Shown: positions 1-8,754 of the stretch, in pieces | Layout of the letters: each line of letters begins with the position of its first letter | Numbering within the stretch: position 1 is the first letter of the stretch | Assembly: GCF_028683135.1 (NCBI RefSeq) | Contig: NZ_JAJUBB010000005.1 | Coordinates: 246,312 to 310,311, forward strand | Source of the DNA: Enterovibrio qingdaonensis | Lineage (GTDB): Bacteria > Pseudomonadota > Gammaproteobacteria > Enterobacterales > Vibrionaceae | Direction: 5' to 3' | DNA length: 64,000 nucleotides | Program-made: the position numbers and the translations under genes | Notes under the pieces: generated by a model | What the model was told of the DNA's origin: nothing | Databases searched by the model: none | Seen by the model: the letters and a program-made list of their open reading frames with translations, nothing else

Positions 1-239
<239 letters not shown>

Positions 240-262
240 GCTCCTCTGACTCTAAACGCATG

Positions 263-294
263 AAAAAAGCCGACGCTACTGCGTCGGCTTTTTT
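263..294 (+). terminator. Intrinsic terminator after pta
   Basis: An 8-bp GC-rich stem GCCGACGC/GCGTCGGC with a TACT loop, flanked by six A on the left and six T on the right. It can terminate pta on the plus strand and also the leftward dha operon that ends at 326, so it is probably bidirectional. Confidence 0.9.
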
Positions 295-325
295 ATGTTC
301 AAAGATCGGCTTACTGGCGACTTTC

Positions 326-1297
326 TTATCTTCCATGCTCTGCGTTCAGTGCGGGTGTGTCTACGGGAGCATCCCAAAGCAAAAGCCATTCAGGTGTTGC
401 ATCAACAAGCGTGATAGAAAAGCCATCGGTGTCCAGCGTTGTCGCAAAGGTGCCCACAAGCTCACGTGCGACAGACACGCCTTTCTCAGACAATGCCGCT
501 TTTGCTGTTTCTGTCGCCAAGGTTAAATCTTTGTCCGTTGCTGCGCCGAGACTGTTCACAAGAAGGATGGGTTGAAAAGGCACACGTGCCAAAGACAGCA
601 AGAGCTGATCAATCATTTGACGTACCAGCACATCAATAGGTGTTTTGGGAAGGCAAGAGACACCGCGCTCACCATGAATGCCCACCCCATATTCCACATT
701 CTCGCTTTCTGTCTCCCCCGCCTCTTTTCGAAAAGAACAAGCTGAAAAAGCAACACCGATCGTTCGAGTATGGGAAACAATAGCCTCTCCCAATAGCGTC
801 AGGTCTTCGAGAGAGTCTCCCTTTTCCGCCGCAGCACCGAGGATTTTCTCCACAACGACCACGCCGGCTAAGCCTCTTGCTGCATCCCTGTCTGTCTGCG
901 TCGCATCGTCATTCACCAACACAATCGCAGATTGGCTATCTGACAGCTCCGATGCGATCTCAAAATTCATCCTATCCCCTTGATAGTTTTTGACAATCAA
1001 GAGGACGCCAGAGCCGGCATCACTTTGCTCAATGGCGGAAACAATTTGATCTGGGGAAGGCGAGGTGAAAATTTCGCCGGGACAAGCAGCATCAAGCATG
1101 CCTTTACCAACAAACCCGGCATGCAGAGGCTCATGGCCGGAGCCTCCACCAGAGACGAGGGCAACTTTATTTTTGCTAGAAGGGTGTTGTCGATAGACGA
1201 CCAGCGGTTCCCACTGAATCGAGATATGATCTTTATAGGCCAGCTCATAGGCCTTTAAGTGGTCTTTTACAGAAAAGTGGTTGCTGTCCTTCGCCAT
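326..1297 (-). CDS. dhaK: Dihydroxyacetone kinase, substrate-binding subunit DhaK (PTS type)
   Basis: 323 residues, the usual size of stand-alone DhaK. DhaK binds dihydroxyacetone covalently through a histidine and accepts phosphate from DhaL. Visible motifs are SGGGSGHEPLHAGFVGKGML near the N terminus (phosphate/substrate loop) and YGVGIHGERG around residue 210, whose His matches the hemiaminal-forming histidine of the family. It is the last gene of the leftward operon, 31 bases after the HTH gene, with DhaL, EIIA and HPr genes upstream, which makes the PEP-dependent form likely. DhaK is separated from DhaL by three genes, which differs from the usual dhaKLM order. Confidence 0.92.
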   Translation of the reverse strand: MAKDSNHFSVKDHLKAYELAYKDHISIQWEPLVVYRQHPSSKNKVALVSGGGSGHEPLHAGFVGKGMLDAACPGEIFTSPSPDQIVSAIEQSDAGSGVLLIVKNYQGDRMNFEIASELSDSQSAIVLVNDDATQTDRDAARGLAGVVVVEKILGAAAEKGDSLEDLTLLGEAIVSHTRTIGVAFSACSFRKEAGETESENVEYGVGIHGERGVSCLPKTPIDVLVRQMIDQLLLSLARVPFQPILLVNSLGAATDKDLTLATETAKAALSEKGVSVARELVGTFATTLDTDGFSITLVDATPEWLLLWDAPVDTPALNAEHGR

Positions 1298-1328
1298 TAG
1301 GTTTCGTCTCTGTCTTCGAAATGTCGAA

Positions 1329-1739
1329 TTAGGCGTTTTTTACCTTATCAATCGTCGCTACTAACTGTTTAGTATAATCTTGAATTGCTTTTTTAATGGC
1401 AGCATTACTCTTATCGTTCCCCATATCTGGAAATGACACGGAGCAATGTACCATCTTAACTTTCTGTTTTTCTGACAAAGACCGGTTAGGATGAGCCTCT
1501 GTGTATGCAGCAAGAAACAAGGCTTCCTGTTCTTCAGAGAACATACACACATCAAAAATGGTGGGTAGATGTTTGAACGGGATCGGTATGTTGTACTCAG
1601 GGTTGGAAATCTGAGAAATAAAGCTGCGATTTTTCCCTAACGCCTCTGCCAGACGCTGTCGGATCCCTGAAGGCCGCTGTTCTATCACGGTTCTAAGAAT
1701 AGCTTTGTATTTTGAAACTTTTGACCCTTCAATGCTCAT
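1329..1739 (-). CDS. Small helix-turn-helix protein of the dha operon (putative regulator)
   Basis: The frame is open from 1841, but I prefer the ATG at 1739 (MSIEGSKVSKYKAIL, 136 residues) because the upstream part looks non-coding; the Shine-Dalgarno there is weak. The middle reads SGIRQRLAEALGKNRSFISQ, a lambda-repressor-like HTH in which RSFISQ would be the recognition helix. The C-terminal half has no motif I recognise. Similar small HTH proteins are, as I recall, found beside dihydroxyacetone kinase genes in alphaproteobacteria. Its position between the HPr and dhaK genes suggests autoregulation of the operon, possibly through the TGTTTAGT sites at 8888–9136. That role is inference. Confidence 0.6.
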   Translation of the reverse strand: MSIEGSKVSKYKAILRTVIEQRPSGIRQRLAEALGKNRSFISQISNPEYNIPIPFKHLPTIFDVCMFSEEQEALFLAAYTEAHPNRSLSEKQKVKMVHCSVSFPDMGNDKSNAAIKKAIQDYTKQLVATIDKVKNA

Positions 1740-1867
1740 GCATGACCACTCGTGAAACCCATAGATAACAACCCCAATTTGTGTTTTGAATTCATTCAAT
1801 TGGCGAGAAATTAGCATATCAGATGCCGTTACGAACACCAATCCAGTAAGCCGTCAGCGCGTACCCT

Positions 1868-2146
1868 TTACTGGCACTCTGCCCCACTTAAACAATCGAC
1901 AATCGCAGACATTGCGGCATCCTTATCTCGCCCCGACGCGCGAATATATACCGGATGATCCGAGCGCAGCTTTAGCTTGACCAACGCAGCTTGTCGGGTG
2001 GCACATACCCAAGGGCCATCTTGGTCTTCAGCCAGCTCTACGCTAGCATCATAGGCTTGCATGAGACGAGACAGTCTGGCCGCAGGACGAACGTGGAGAT
2101 CAAAGCCACCTGTTAACCAAATTTTAGTTTGGACGTGCTCTTCCAT
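1868..2146 (-). CDS. HPr-family phosphocarrier, dha-linked
   Basis: 92 residues. The sequence FDLHVRPAARLSRL holds the HPr active-site pattern His-x-Arg-Pro-Ala-Ala, so the His at about residue 18 should carry phosphate from enzyme I. In E. coli the HPr domain is fused inside DhaM; here it is a separate gene whose ATG overlaps the stop of the EIIA gene (TAATG at 2144–2148), implying coupled translation. No enzyme I gene lies in the window, so phosphate must come from a PtsI encoded elsewhere. The motif and context make the family assignment secure; exclusive service to DhaM is inference. Confidence 0.85.
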   Translation of the reverse strand: MEEHVQTKIWLTGGFDLHVRPAARLSRLMQAYDASVELAEDQDGPWVCATRQAALVKLKLRSDHPVYIRASGRDKDAAMSAIVDCLSGAECQ

Positions 2147-2550
2147 TATCCACCAGCGTGATTTAATTCGTTCGCTGCCAACTCGACTTGCTTGAGGTTC
2201 CCTCCCGCAATCGCTTTGTAAGATGCCACAATGACACCTTCCACCAGCGGCGCATCAATGATTCTTACCACTTTTGCTTTCTCAGGGGGAAGCATGTCGA
2301 TCGCGACCTCACTGTTAAGCTCTGTACTGCCCATATCAACGAAAATAGCCACGCCATTTGGTGTCCATACCGAGTTTATCGCCTCACTGATTGCGTCTGC
2401 GTTACAACCGAGTTGACCATCAACGGTTCCGCCCGTCCAAGCAACAGGCACCGCATCTGCCACTATCTGTTTAGCCATGTCCGCGACGCCTTCTGCCACA
2501 AGCCGAGAATGCGACACAATCACCAAGCTTATCGTATTATTCAATGTCAC
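2146..2550 (-). CDS. dhaM: DhaM-like EIIA domain protein of PTS-dependent DHA kinase
   Basis: 134 residues, one EIIA-Man-type domain. The N terminus ISLVIVSHSRLVAEGVADMA carries the phosphorylatable His in the SHS context typical of DhaM. The central part has VAIFVDMGSTELNSEVAI, matching the conserved LVDLGS segment. It should pass phosphate from the HPr-like protein to the ADP held by DhaL. The start is GTG at 2550 with GGAGG just upstream, 14 bases inside dhaL; a TTG two codons later is an alternative. Unlike E. coli DhaM it has no fused HPr or enzyme I domains. Confidence 0.88.
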   Translation of the reverse strand: MTLNNTISLVIVSHSRLVAEGVADMAKQIVADAVPVAWTGGTVDGQLGCNADAISEAINSVWTPNGVAIFVDMGSTELNSEVAIDMLPPEKAKVVRIIDAPLVEGVIVASYKAIAGGNLKQVELAANELNHAGG

Positions 2551-3184
2551 CAGCCTCCATCATTCCATTTATTGCGGCCTTAATCGCCAGCATGCTGGAG
2601 CACGCCCCCGGGTCAATATGACCCATACTTCTTTCGCCAAGGTATGCCGCCCGCCCCTTCTTCGCGAGCAACGGTTTTGTGTCCTCACACCATGATTCGA
2701 CCCGTTGCAACACATCGGCACCCAACGCTTTCGAGTCAAGGTGCCAATGGGTAGCAAGAGGGACAAGCACATCCAGCATGGTTTTATCCCCGGTAGACGA
2801 ACGTCCTCTCTGAGCCACCGATTCCACACCAAGGAAAAACGCTTCAGCTGTCGTTTTTCCAGCCCCCAACGTCTTTCCCCACGTCAAAAATAAGGTGCCA
2901 TACAATGCACCTGACGCGCCCCCAATGTGCGTCAACAAGCATTTACCCAGTGCGGAAAGAAAGGCGTCGTCGTTGAGATGACGCCAATCTGGCAATGCCT
3001 TTAAAACCGCGTTCGCCCCTCTGGAGATGTTAAAACCATGGTCCCCATCTCCAATTTCAACGTCGAGCTGCGTTAGCAAGTCTTGATGCGCGATCAGGTC
3101 ATCACATACCGCCTTGACCTTTTGCTCTCGCCATAATTGCTGGCTAATAGGTTTGTCCTCGTATTCTTTGGCCCGTCCTGTCAA
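2537..3184 (-). CDS. dhaL: Dihydroxyacetone kinase ADP-binding subunit DhaL
   Basis: 215 residues. The motif QLDVEIGDGDHGFNISRG near residue 45 is the Asp-rich Mg-ADP site of DhaL, with the GDGDHG form seen in PTS-dependent enzymes. Near residue 130 LLTHIGGASGALYGTLFL and later GDKTMLDVLVPL are further family signatures. The C terminus has LGERSMGHIDPGACSS. The frame opens with TTG at 3184, overlapping the end of the upstream ATPase gene by 41 bases; no better ATG exists, so the start is uncertain. DhaL keeps ADP bound as a coenzyme and transfers phosphate to DHA on DhaK. Confidence 0.9.
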   Translation of the reverse strand: MTGRAKEYEDKPISQQLWREQKVKAVCDDLIAHQDLLTQLDVEIGDGDHGFNISRGANAVLKALPDWRHLNDDAFLSALGKCLLTHIGGASGALYGTLFLTWGKTLGAGKTTAEAFFLGVESVAQRGRSSTGDKTMLDVLVPLATHWHLDSKALGADVLQRVESWCEDTKPLLAKKGRAAYLGERSMGHIDPGACSSMLAIKAAINGMMEAGDIE

Positions 3185-4169
3185 ACAAAACAGGGTTCAC
3201 AAGGTTGAACGACACCCTATCATTCCGTTGCCACCGTTTATCAGGAGATGCCAATAACGTTATCTTCTCTTGCTCAAAGGCAAGGTGAAGGTGACATTGA
3301 TCCCCCAAATACTCGACGTTTTGTACCACCGCAGAATACGCACCCTCTGCATCAGCCTTGAACTCTAGGTGTTCGGTTCTCACACCCACAAACGCCACAC
3401 CGCCTTCCGAATACTGCTCATTCAAGCAATGTTTCGGTAGCAGGTTGATTTGAGGTAACCCCAGCCTCGTTGCGACATAATCACTGTCAGGGTTGGTATA
3501 GATATCTTTGGGTGTGCCGACCTGAACCAGTTCACCGTCCTTCAACACGCCTATACGATCACCCAGTGTCATTGCCTCGATTTGGTCGTGAGTCACGTAA
3601 AGTATAGTGGCACCCAGTTCCTGTTGAATGCGCTTCAATTCCACCCGCAAATCTGCCCGCAGTTTTGCATCCAGTGATGACAAAGGTTCATCCATCAAAT
3701 ACAACGCAGGCTTGCGCACTAATGCTCGACCAATAGCGACACGTTGCATCTCACCGCCAGACAGTTGTGTCGCTTTGTTCTGCAATTTATGGCCGATACG
3801 CAGCACTTCCGCGACATCATCAATGCGCTTTTTAATTTCAGCTTCCGACACATTTCGAATCTTCGAACGCAATGGAAATGCAAGGTTGTCGTAAACGCTC
3901 ATGTGTGGATACAGCGAATATTGCTGGAACACAAACGCCACGTCTCTTTCAGCAGGTGGGACGGCATGCATATTTTTGCCTGCAAGCGAAATATCTCCAC
4001 TGTCACAGGTTTCCAGTCCAGCCGCTAAGCGAAGCAAGGTCGTCTTACCCGCCCCTGTCGGGCCAAGCAGCACCATAAACTCGCCTTCCTTTACCTCGAG
4101 GTTGATACCCTTTACCGCGTCAATTTCACCAAACCGCTTTGAGACATTGATGTAGTTAAGCTCCGCCAT
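3144..4169 (-). CDS. ABC transporter ATP-binding protein 2 of dha-linked importer
   Basis: 341 residues from the ATG at 4169, preceded by AGGAGG with six bases of spacing. The open frame extends to 4193, inside the preceding ATPase gene. Walker A is GPTGAGKTTLL, the signature is LSGGEMQR, Walker B is ALYLMDEPLSSLD and the switch His is in THDQIEAM. A C-terminal TOBE-like region follows. These features fit the MalK/UgpC class of carbohydrate-import ATPases. A second, different ATPase lies directly upstream, so the importer probably uses an ATPase heterodimer, as in the rhizobial glycerol system GlpSTPQUV. Confidence 0.9.
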   Translation of the reverse strand: MAELNYINVSKRFGEIDAVKGINLEVKEGEFMVLLGPTGAGKTTLLRLAAGLETCDSGDISLAGKNMHAVPPAERDVAFVFQQYSLYPHMSVYDNLAFPLRSKIRNVSEAEIKKRIDDVAEVLRIGHKLQNKATQLSGGEMQRVAIGRALVRKPALYLMDEPLSSLDAKLRADLRVELKRIQQELGATILYVTHDQIEAMTLGDRIGVLKDGELVQVGTPKDIYTNPDSDYVATRLGLPQINLLPKHCLNEQYSEGGVAFVGVRTEHLEFKADAEGAYSAVVQNVEYLGDQCHLHLAFEQEKITLLASPDKRWQRNDRVSFNLVNPVLFDRTGQRIRGQTY

Positions 4170-5259
4170 GGTGGGCCTCCTGATAACGCGCATTCATCAA
4201 CACTTTTCCCGTTTCTCTATCAAAGACGGTCGTGTGCTCTGGTGATAATCGCAAATACACTTGCTGACCGCGCGCCATGGGTATCTGGCTATCAACGCGC
4301 GCTTTTAACGTGCCAATCACTGAGCTAATCGTCAGGATTTGGGTGGTTCCCAAATACTCAGCTGTTTCCACAACCCCTTTTACCTTTGAGAACTCAACCA
4401 ATGACACATGCTCAGGACGAATGCCCAGCGCAAGTCTCTCGGTTTGGGCATCTTCCAGAATGGGCGAAACCTCAATGGGAATGCCATTGATCGATAATGA
4501 GGTACTCCCCGACAGCGCGCTGCCCTCAAACTCGAGGATATTCATCGATGGCTCACCCAAGAACTTGGCGACAAAGATGGTACTGGGATAGTCATAGATA
4601 AACTGGGGTTCACCCACTTGCTCTATCACACTGTGGTTCATCACCATGATTTTGTCCGCCATCGACATGGCCTCGAGCTGATCGTGGGTAACATAAACGG
4701 TCGTCGCCCCCATTCTGTTGTGCAGGTCGCGCAGCTCTGAACACATCAAATGACGAAACTCACTGTCCAGTGCGCCCAATGGCTCATCCATCAAGAAGAC
4801 CTGAGGTTGCCGGATGATCGCCCGTCCAAGTGACACTCGCTGTTTATCCCCGCTGGACAGTCCGCCAACAGGACTGTCGAGAAGGTGCTCAATGCGTAGA
4901 ATCTCTGCCACATCCGACAGTCGCTTCTTGATCTCCTTTCTCGGCACGCCTTGGCACTTCAGCGGAAAGCTGATGTTTTGGCGAACGTTCATATGGGGAT
5001 AGAGCGCGAACATTTGGAAAACAAACGCGATATCTCTCTCACTGGCGCGGAGAAAGGACACATCCTTTCCTTCAATTTCAATTTGCCCCGAGGTTGGCAA
5101 TTCCAACCCGGCAATCATTCTCAGTGTGGTCGTTTTCCCACACCCAGACGGACCAAGTAGGACGAAAAACTCCCCATTCTTAATCGTAAATGTCGAGTCT
5201 TTCACTGCTGTAAAGCTGTCAAACCGCTTGTGCAGGTTCGCTACGGTAATATCTGCCAT
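4156..5259 (-). CDS. ABC transporter ATP-binding protein 1 of dha-linked importer
   Basis: 367 residues from the ATG at 5259, chosen because TAGGAGAGACGTG lies before it and the sequence MADITVANLHKRF is a normal start for this class. Walker A is GPSGCGKTTTLRM, Walker B is VFLMDEPLGALD and the switch is THDQLEAM. The signature reads LSSGDKQR rather than LSGGxxQR, a conservative departure. A TOBE-type C-terminal region resembles MalK/UgpC proteins. The stop overlaps the start of the second ATPase gene by 14 bases. It pairs with that ATPase to drive the two permeases upstream. Confidence 0.9.
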   Translation of the reverse strand: MADITVANLHKRFDSFTAVKDSTFTIKNGEFFVLLGPSGCGKTTTLRMIAGLELPTSGQIEIEGKDVSFLRASERDIAFVFQMFALYPHMNVRQNISFPLKCQGVPRKEIKKRLSDVAEILRIEHLLDSPVGGLSSGDKQRVSLGRAIIRQPQVFLMDEPLGALDSEFRHLMCSELRDLHNRMGATTVYVTHDQLEAMSMADKIMVMNHSVIEQVGEPQFIYDYPSTIFVAKFLGEPSMNILEFEGSALSGSTSLSINGIPIEVSPILEDAQTERLALGIRPEHVSLVEFSKVKGVVETAEYLGTTQILTISSVIGTLKARVDSQIPMARGQQVYLRLSPEHTTVFDRETGKVLMNARYQEAHHGGA

Positions 5260-5269
5260 CACGTCTCTC

Positions 5270-5458
5270 CTACTCAGGAAAATGGCTGACAATCAGAAAA
5301 CTGACCGTGCCAAACAAAATGACGCTGAACGAATACGTAAACGCCAGCATGGAGAAAGGCTGCATTAACATAAATATCCCTAGCCCAATGCACCCACACG
5401 CCACGTTTTCCAGAAAACCTCGTCGCAGGTAGCGGTTTTTCAAACATTCCTTTTTCAT
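5270..5458 (-). CDS. Small DUF2160-like membrane protein of the ABC importer
   Basis: 62 residues starting MKKECLKNRYLRRGFLENV, with two hydrophobic helices (about 19–35 and 40–58). The ATG at 5458 overlaps the stop of the second permease gene (TAATG), so the short start is preferred over the longer open frame. Size, two-helix layout and place between permease and ATPase genes match the DUF2160 (GlpU-like) subunit of rhizobial glycerol ABC importers. Its function in those systems is poorly known. The assignment is by context and topology. Confidence 0.75.
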   Translation of the reverse strand: MKKECLKNRYLRRGFLENVACGCIGLGIFMLMQPFSMLAFTYSFSVILFGTVSFLIVSHFPE

Positions 5459-6405
5459 TATTTCCTCACAGCACCAAACGTAATACCTCTCAGCAGATGC
5501 TTTCGAAGCACAACGGTAAACACGACAATTGGGATAAGGAACAGAGATGTCCCCGCGGCAACCGCTGGCCAATCCAGCCCGCCTTCACCAATGATGATGG
5601 GAATGAACGGCGGCGCAGTCTGGGCGTTACCACTGGTTAGAAGCAGCGCGAATGCGTACTCGTTCCAGGCAAACACCAGACAAAAAATTGCGGTGGATGC
5701 GATGCCTGTCGCGGCCTGTGGCAACACCACCTTGATAAAAGCCTGAAAACGACTGTAGCCATCAATCATCGCCGCTTCTTCATACTCACGGGGGATCTCA
5801 TCGATAAACCCTTTCAGTAGCCAAACCGACAGACTGACATTCACGGCGGTGTATAAAATGATCATGCCAAGGTGGGTGTCAGATAAGCCCAGTTGCCGAT
5901 ACATGAGATAGATGGGAATAGCCACTGCAATCGGCGGCATCATCCTCGTTGAAAGGATAAAAAACAGCAGATCATCTTTTAATGGCACCTTAAAGCGTGA
6001 AAATCCATAGGCGGCTAACGTGCCAAGAAACACAGCTAAAAACGTTGAACCAAAGCCGATGATCATCGAGTTTGTGTAGCGGCCTAAAAACCGCGATGGC
6101 CCGGTGATAACCATGTTTTGCTCTCGAACGATTTCGTCGTACCAGGTCGAAGGTGGTGGCAGTTGCGCCATGTGTTCATCGGTTTGGCGTGAGCGATTGG
6201 TGAACAAATTGACGTAGCCTTCCAAGCTCGCCTCGAAGGTCACTTTCGGCGGGTAGGCAATCGCATCTGACGGCGACTTAAAGCTCGTCATCAATATCCA
6301 AATGAGCGGCGCGATAGTGACAATGCCATACAGAATCACCACCGCAGCCGCCAGTTTTTTAGATCGGCCACTTGGTTCAACAACAGAAAATGCAGAATTA
6401 CTCAT
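5458..6405 (-). CDS. ABC transporter permease 2 (MalG/UgpE type)
   Basis: 315 residues with about six membrane spans. The EAA loop, EYEEAAMIDGYSRFQAFIKV, identifies it as a binding-protein-dependent permease of the carbohydrate CUT1 family. The N terminus has a first span followed by a long periplasmic segment (about residues 45–105). It overlaps the upstream permease by four bases (6402–6405), so the two membrane subunits should be made in equal amounts. The downstream partner is the DUF2160 protein. Confidence 0.9.
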   Translation of the reverse strand: MSNSAFSVVEPSGRSKKLAAAVVILYGIVTIAPLIWILMTSFKSPSDAIAYPPKVTFEASLEGYVNLFTNRSRQTDEHMAQLPPPSTWYDEIVREQNMVITGPSRFLGRYTNSMIIGFGSTFLAVFLGTLAAYGFSRFKVPLKDDLLFFILSTRMMPPIAVAIPIYLMYRQLGLSDTHLGMIILYTAVNVSLSVWLLKGFIDEIPREYEEAAMIDGYSRFQAFIKVVLPQAATGIASTAIFCLVFAWNEYAFALLLTSGNAQTAPPFIPIIIGEGGLDWPAVAAGTSLFLIPIVVFTVVLRKHLLRGITFGAVRK

Positions 6406-7358
6406 CGGCTTTTCACCTTATTCATGGCTTTGACGTAAATGTTTGCTGCGCCAAATACGGTGACGAACAAAATGACGGCAAAGGCTGAGCTGTAGCCGGT
6501 CTTCCATTTTTCAAACGCTTCGCGCTTCAAGTTAATCGACGCCAATTCCGTCACAGAGCCAGGCCCACCGGACGTCAGTTGGACAACCATGTCGAACATT
6601 TTGAAGTTCTCGATGGCGCGGAACAGGATGGCCAACATCAAAAACGGCATGACCATTGGGAGAGTGATAGAGAAGAATTGGCGTAGTTTGGACGCGCGAT
6701 CAACTTCCGCCGCTTCATAAATGCTTCCTGGTATCGATCTCAACCCAGCAAGACAGATCAGCATCACGTAGGGTGTCCACATCCACGTGTCAACGAGGAT
6801 AATTGACCAAGGTGCAAGCGTGGTGTCACCAATCATGTCGACAGGGCCGACATCGGCAAAAAAGTTGACGACATACGAGAAAACACCGGATTGAGGCTGA
6901 TACAAATAGGTCCAGAATGTGCCAACCACTGCGGGAGACATCATCATGGGGATCAGTATCAAGGTGGTCCAGAAGCTGTGACCTTTAAAATTTTTATTGA
7001 TCAGTAGAGCAAGGCCAAAACCAATGGTCAGTTGCAGTATCATCGTCCAACTGACAAAGTGCATCGTTGCCTGCAAATATCCCCAAATATCCTCATTGTT
7101 TAAAATCCTGACGTAGTTCTTCAGCCCAACCCATTCCACTTCGCGATCAAGCCTGTTTGCCCTGTAATTGGTAAAGCTGAGATAAACCGTCCAAATGAGC
7201 GGGAAAATATTAATTGCGAGCAGCAACAGGATGGTTGGCGAGATGAACCACCAAGCCATCGCTCGGTCAGACATTGACCACTTTTTGCCTGAAGGCTGCC
7301 CTGCAGCACGGGTCGCTTTTGCTGCATTTTGTATTGACTTCATTTGACTAACTTCCAT
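6402..7358 (-). CDS. ABC transporter permease 1 (MalF/UgpA type)
   Basis: 318 residues, six predicted spans after a basic N terminus (KSIQNAAKATRAAGQPSGKK). The EAA loop reads SIYEAAEVDRASKLRQFFSI. The first span, WWFISPTILLLLAINIFPLI, is typical of CUT1 permeases. An internal Met five codons in is an alternative start. The gene follows the binding protein gene after a strong hairpin (7389–7413), which may set a lower expression level for the membrane subunits. Confidence 0.9.
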   Translation of the reverse strand: MEVSQMKSIQNAAKATRAAGQPSGKKWSMSDRAMAWWFISPTILLLLAINIFPLIWTVYLSFTNYRANRLDREVEWVGLKNYVRILNNEDIWGYLQATMHFVSWTMILQLTIGFGLALLINKNFKGHSFWTTLILIPMMMSPAVVGTFWTYLYQPQSGVFSYVVNFFADVGPVDMIGDTTLAPWSIILVDTWMWTPYVMLICLAGLRSIPGSIYEAAEVDRASKLRQFFSITLPMVMPFLMLAILFRAIENFKMFDMVVQLTSGGPGSVTELASINLKREAFEKWKTGYSSAFAVILFVTVFGAANIYVKAMNKVKSR

Positions 7359-7388
7359 GGCGCACCATATTCTCGAACCTCATTTTTA

Positions 7389-7413
7389 GGCAGGGAGAAG
7401 CTGTCTCCCTGCC
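7389..7413 (-). terminator. Hairpin between binding-protein and permease genes
   Basis: A perfect 10-bp inverted repeat, GGCAGGGAGA/TCTCCCTGCC, with a five-base loop, located just after the binding-protein stop codon and followed on the minus strand by TAAAAAT. It may act as an attenuator or as an mRNA-stabilising element that gives more binding protein than permease. Confidence 0.65.
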
Positions 7414-7422
7414 TTCGTTGAT

Positions 7423-8754
7423 TTACAGCTGGCCGCCGTCTTCTAGAATTTCCTGCCAGTCATCTTTCAGTTTTTCCAATGCCTGCTCTGCCGTCCCTTG
7501 GTCAGCGACAACATAGTCGTGAAGGCGTTTCTGCATCGCTTGAAGAAGCTCTGCATAATTAGGTTCTTGCCAGAAATCTTTCACGTTCGACATCGCCTCA
7601 ACAAAGTCACCCGCGAAAGGGGCGGTACTTGCGAAATCTGGATGCTCAACAACGGAACGGTGTGCGGAATACCCTCCCAGCGTCCACCAATCAGATTGCA
7701 CTTTCGGTTGTGCAAACCATTTGATGTATTGCAGTGCCAAATCTTGTTTGTCTGAATAAGACACAACAGAAATCCCCTGCCCGCCTAAGGTCGAGCCCTC
7801 AGAGGTTTGCTTAGGGTTGAGGAAAAAGCCGGACTTATCTCCCCCAACCTTGGGGTCTTTAACAATGCCGGGAAAGAAAGCGAACCAGTTCATTTGCATG
7901 GCAACCTGACCCGATTTATAAGCATCGAGATTTGCCACCATGTAAGCGTTTGAATGGCCCGGTGGTGTGCAGCACTCATAGAGTGATTTGTAGGCTTTTA
8001 GGCCTTTCGCCGCGGCGGGGCTGTTGACGTAGCCTTCTAAGTCATAAGGCTTATCGGGGTTTTGATACTGAAAGTCGTGAGCATAAAGTGCGGATGTCGC
8101 ACCCATTGTGATGCCTTCAGAGCCACGCTCTGTGTAAATTGCTGCCCCATAAACTTTGCGACCATCAATCTCTCTTCCTTGGAAAAAGCGGGCAACTTCC
8201 TCTAACTCGGTCCAGGTTTTCGGTGGTGCTAATTCCCGACCGTATTCTGTTTTAAATTGGCTCTGAAGATCTTTTCTGGAAAACCAGTCTTTACGGTAAA
8301 CCCAACCCAGTGCGTCACCCATTGCCGGAAGGGCCCAGTAGTTGTTCGTGCCTTTTGGCCATGCCGAGTAGGCTTCAACCGTTGCAGGGATGAAATCATC
8401 CATGCTGATGCCTTCTTTTTCGAAGAAGTCATTGAGTTTGATGTAGTGGCCATTCTCAGCTGACCCTCCAATCCATTGGCTATCGCCGATCAACAGGTCG
8501 CACAACTTCCCGCGAGAGTTAAGCTCATTTTGGAAACGAGAAGCAAAGCTGGTCCAAGGAACAAACTCGAAGTTCATTTTGATACCCGTTTCTGATGTAA
8601 AGTCTTTTGACAGCTCCACAAGTGCATTAGCGGGATCCCATGCCGCCCAGCATAGCGTCAAGGACTGCTCCTCACTCTGCGCACTTGTACTGCTGACACC
8701 AAGTCCGACTGCTGTAATCGCAAGGACCGTATTTAGCTTCTGCCTGAATTTCAT
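7423..8754 (-). CDS. Periplasmic substrate-binding protein of dha-linked ABC importer
   Basis: 443 residues. The N terminus MKFRQKLNTVLAITAVGLGV followed by SSTSAQSEE is a Sec signal peptide, cleaved probably after SAQ or TSA. The mature part begins with LTLCWAAWDPANALVELSKD, the ordinary start of cluster-1 (family 1) extracellular solute-binding proteins for sugars and polyols. The motif LLIGDSQWIGGSAENGHYIKL is family-like. Linkage to DHA kinase genes and to a DUF2160 subunit suggests glycerol, dihydroxyacetone or a related polyol as substrate, but the ligand cannot be read from the sequence. It heads the leftward operon. Confidence 0.9.
   Translation of the reverse strand: MKFRQKLNTVLAITAVGLGVSSTSAQSEEQSLTLCWAAWDPANALVELSKDFTSETGIKMNFEFVPWTSFASRFQNELNSRGKLCDLLIGDSQWIGGSAENGHYIKLNDFFEKEGISMDDFIPATVEAYSAWPKGTNNYWALPAMGDALGWVYRKDWFSRKDLQSQFKTEYGRELAPPKTWTELEEVARFFQGREIDGRKVYGAAIYTERGSEGITMGATSALYAHDFQYQNPDKPYDLEGYVNSPAAAKGLKAYKSLYECCTPPGHSNAYMVANLDAYKSGQVAMQMNWFAFFPGIVKDPKVGGDKSGFFLNPKQTSEGSTLGGQGISVVSYSDKQDLALQYIKWFAQPKVQSDWWTLGGYSAHRSVVEHPDFASTAPFAGDFVEAMSNVKDFWQEPNYAELLQAMQKRLHDYVVADQGTAEQALEKLKDDWQEILEDGGQL

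Noticed and set aside
1740..1841. N-terminal extension of the small HTH protein
   Set aside because: The extra 34 residues have no similarity to HTH proteins and no ribosome site; the later ATG gives a compact HTH start.
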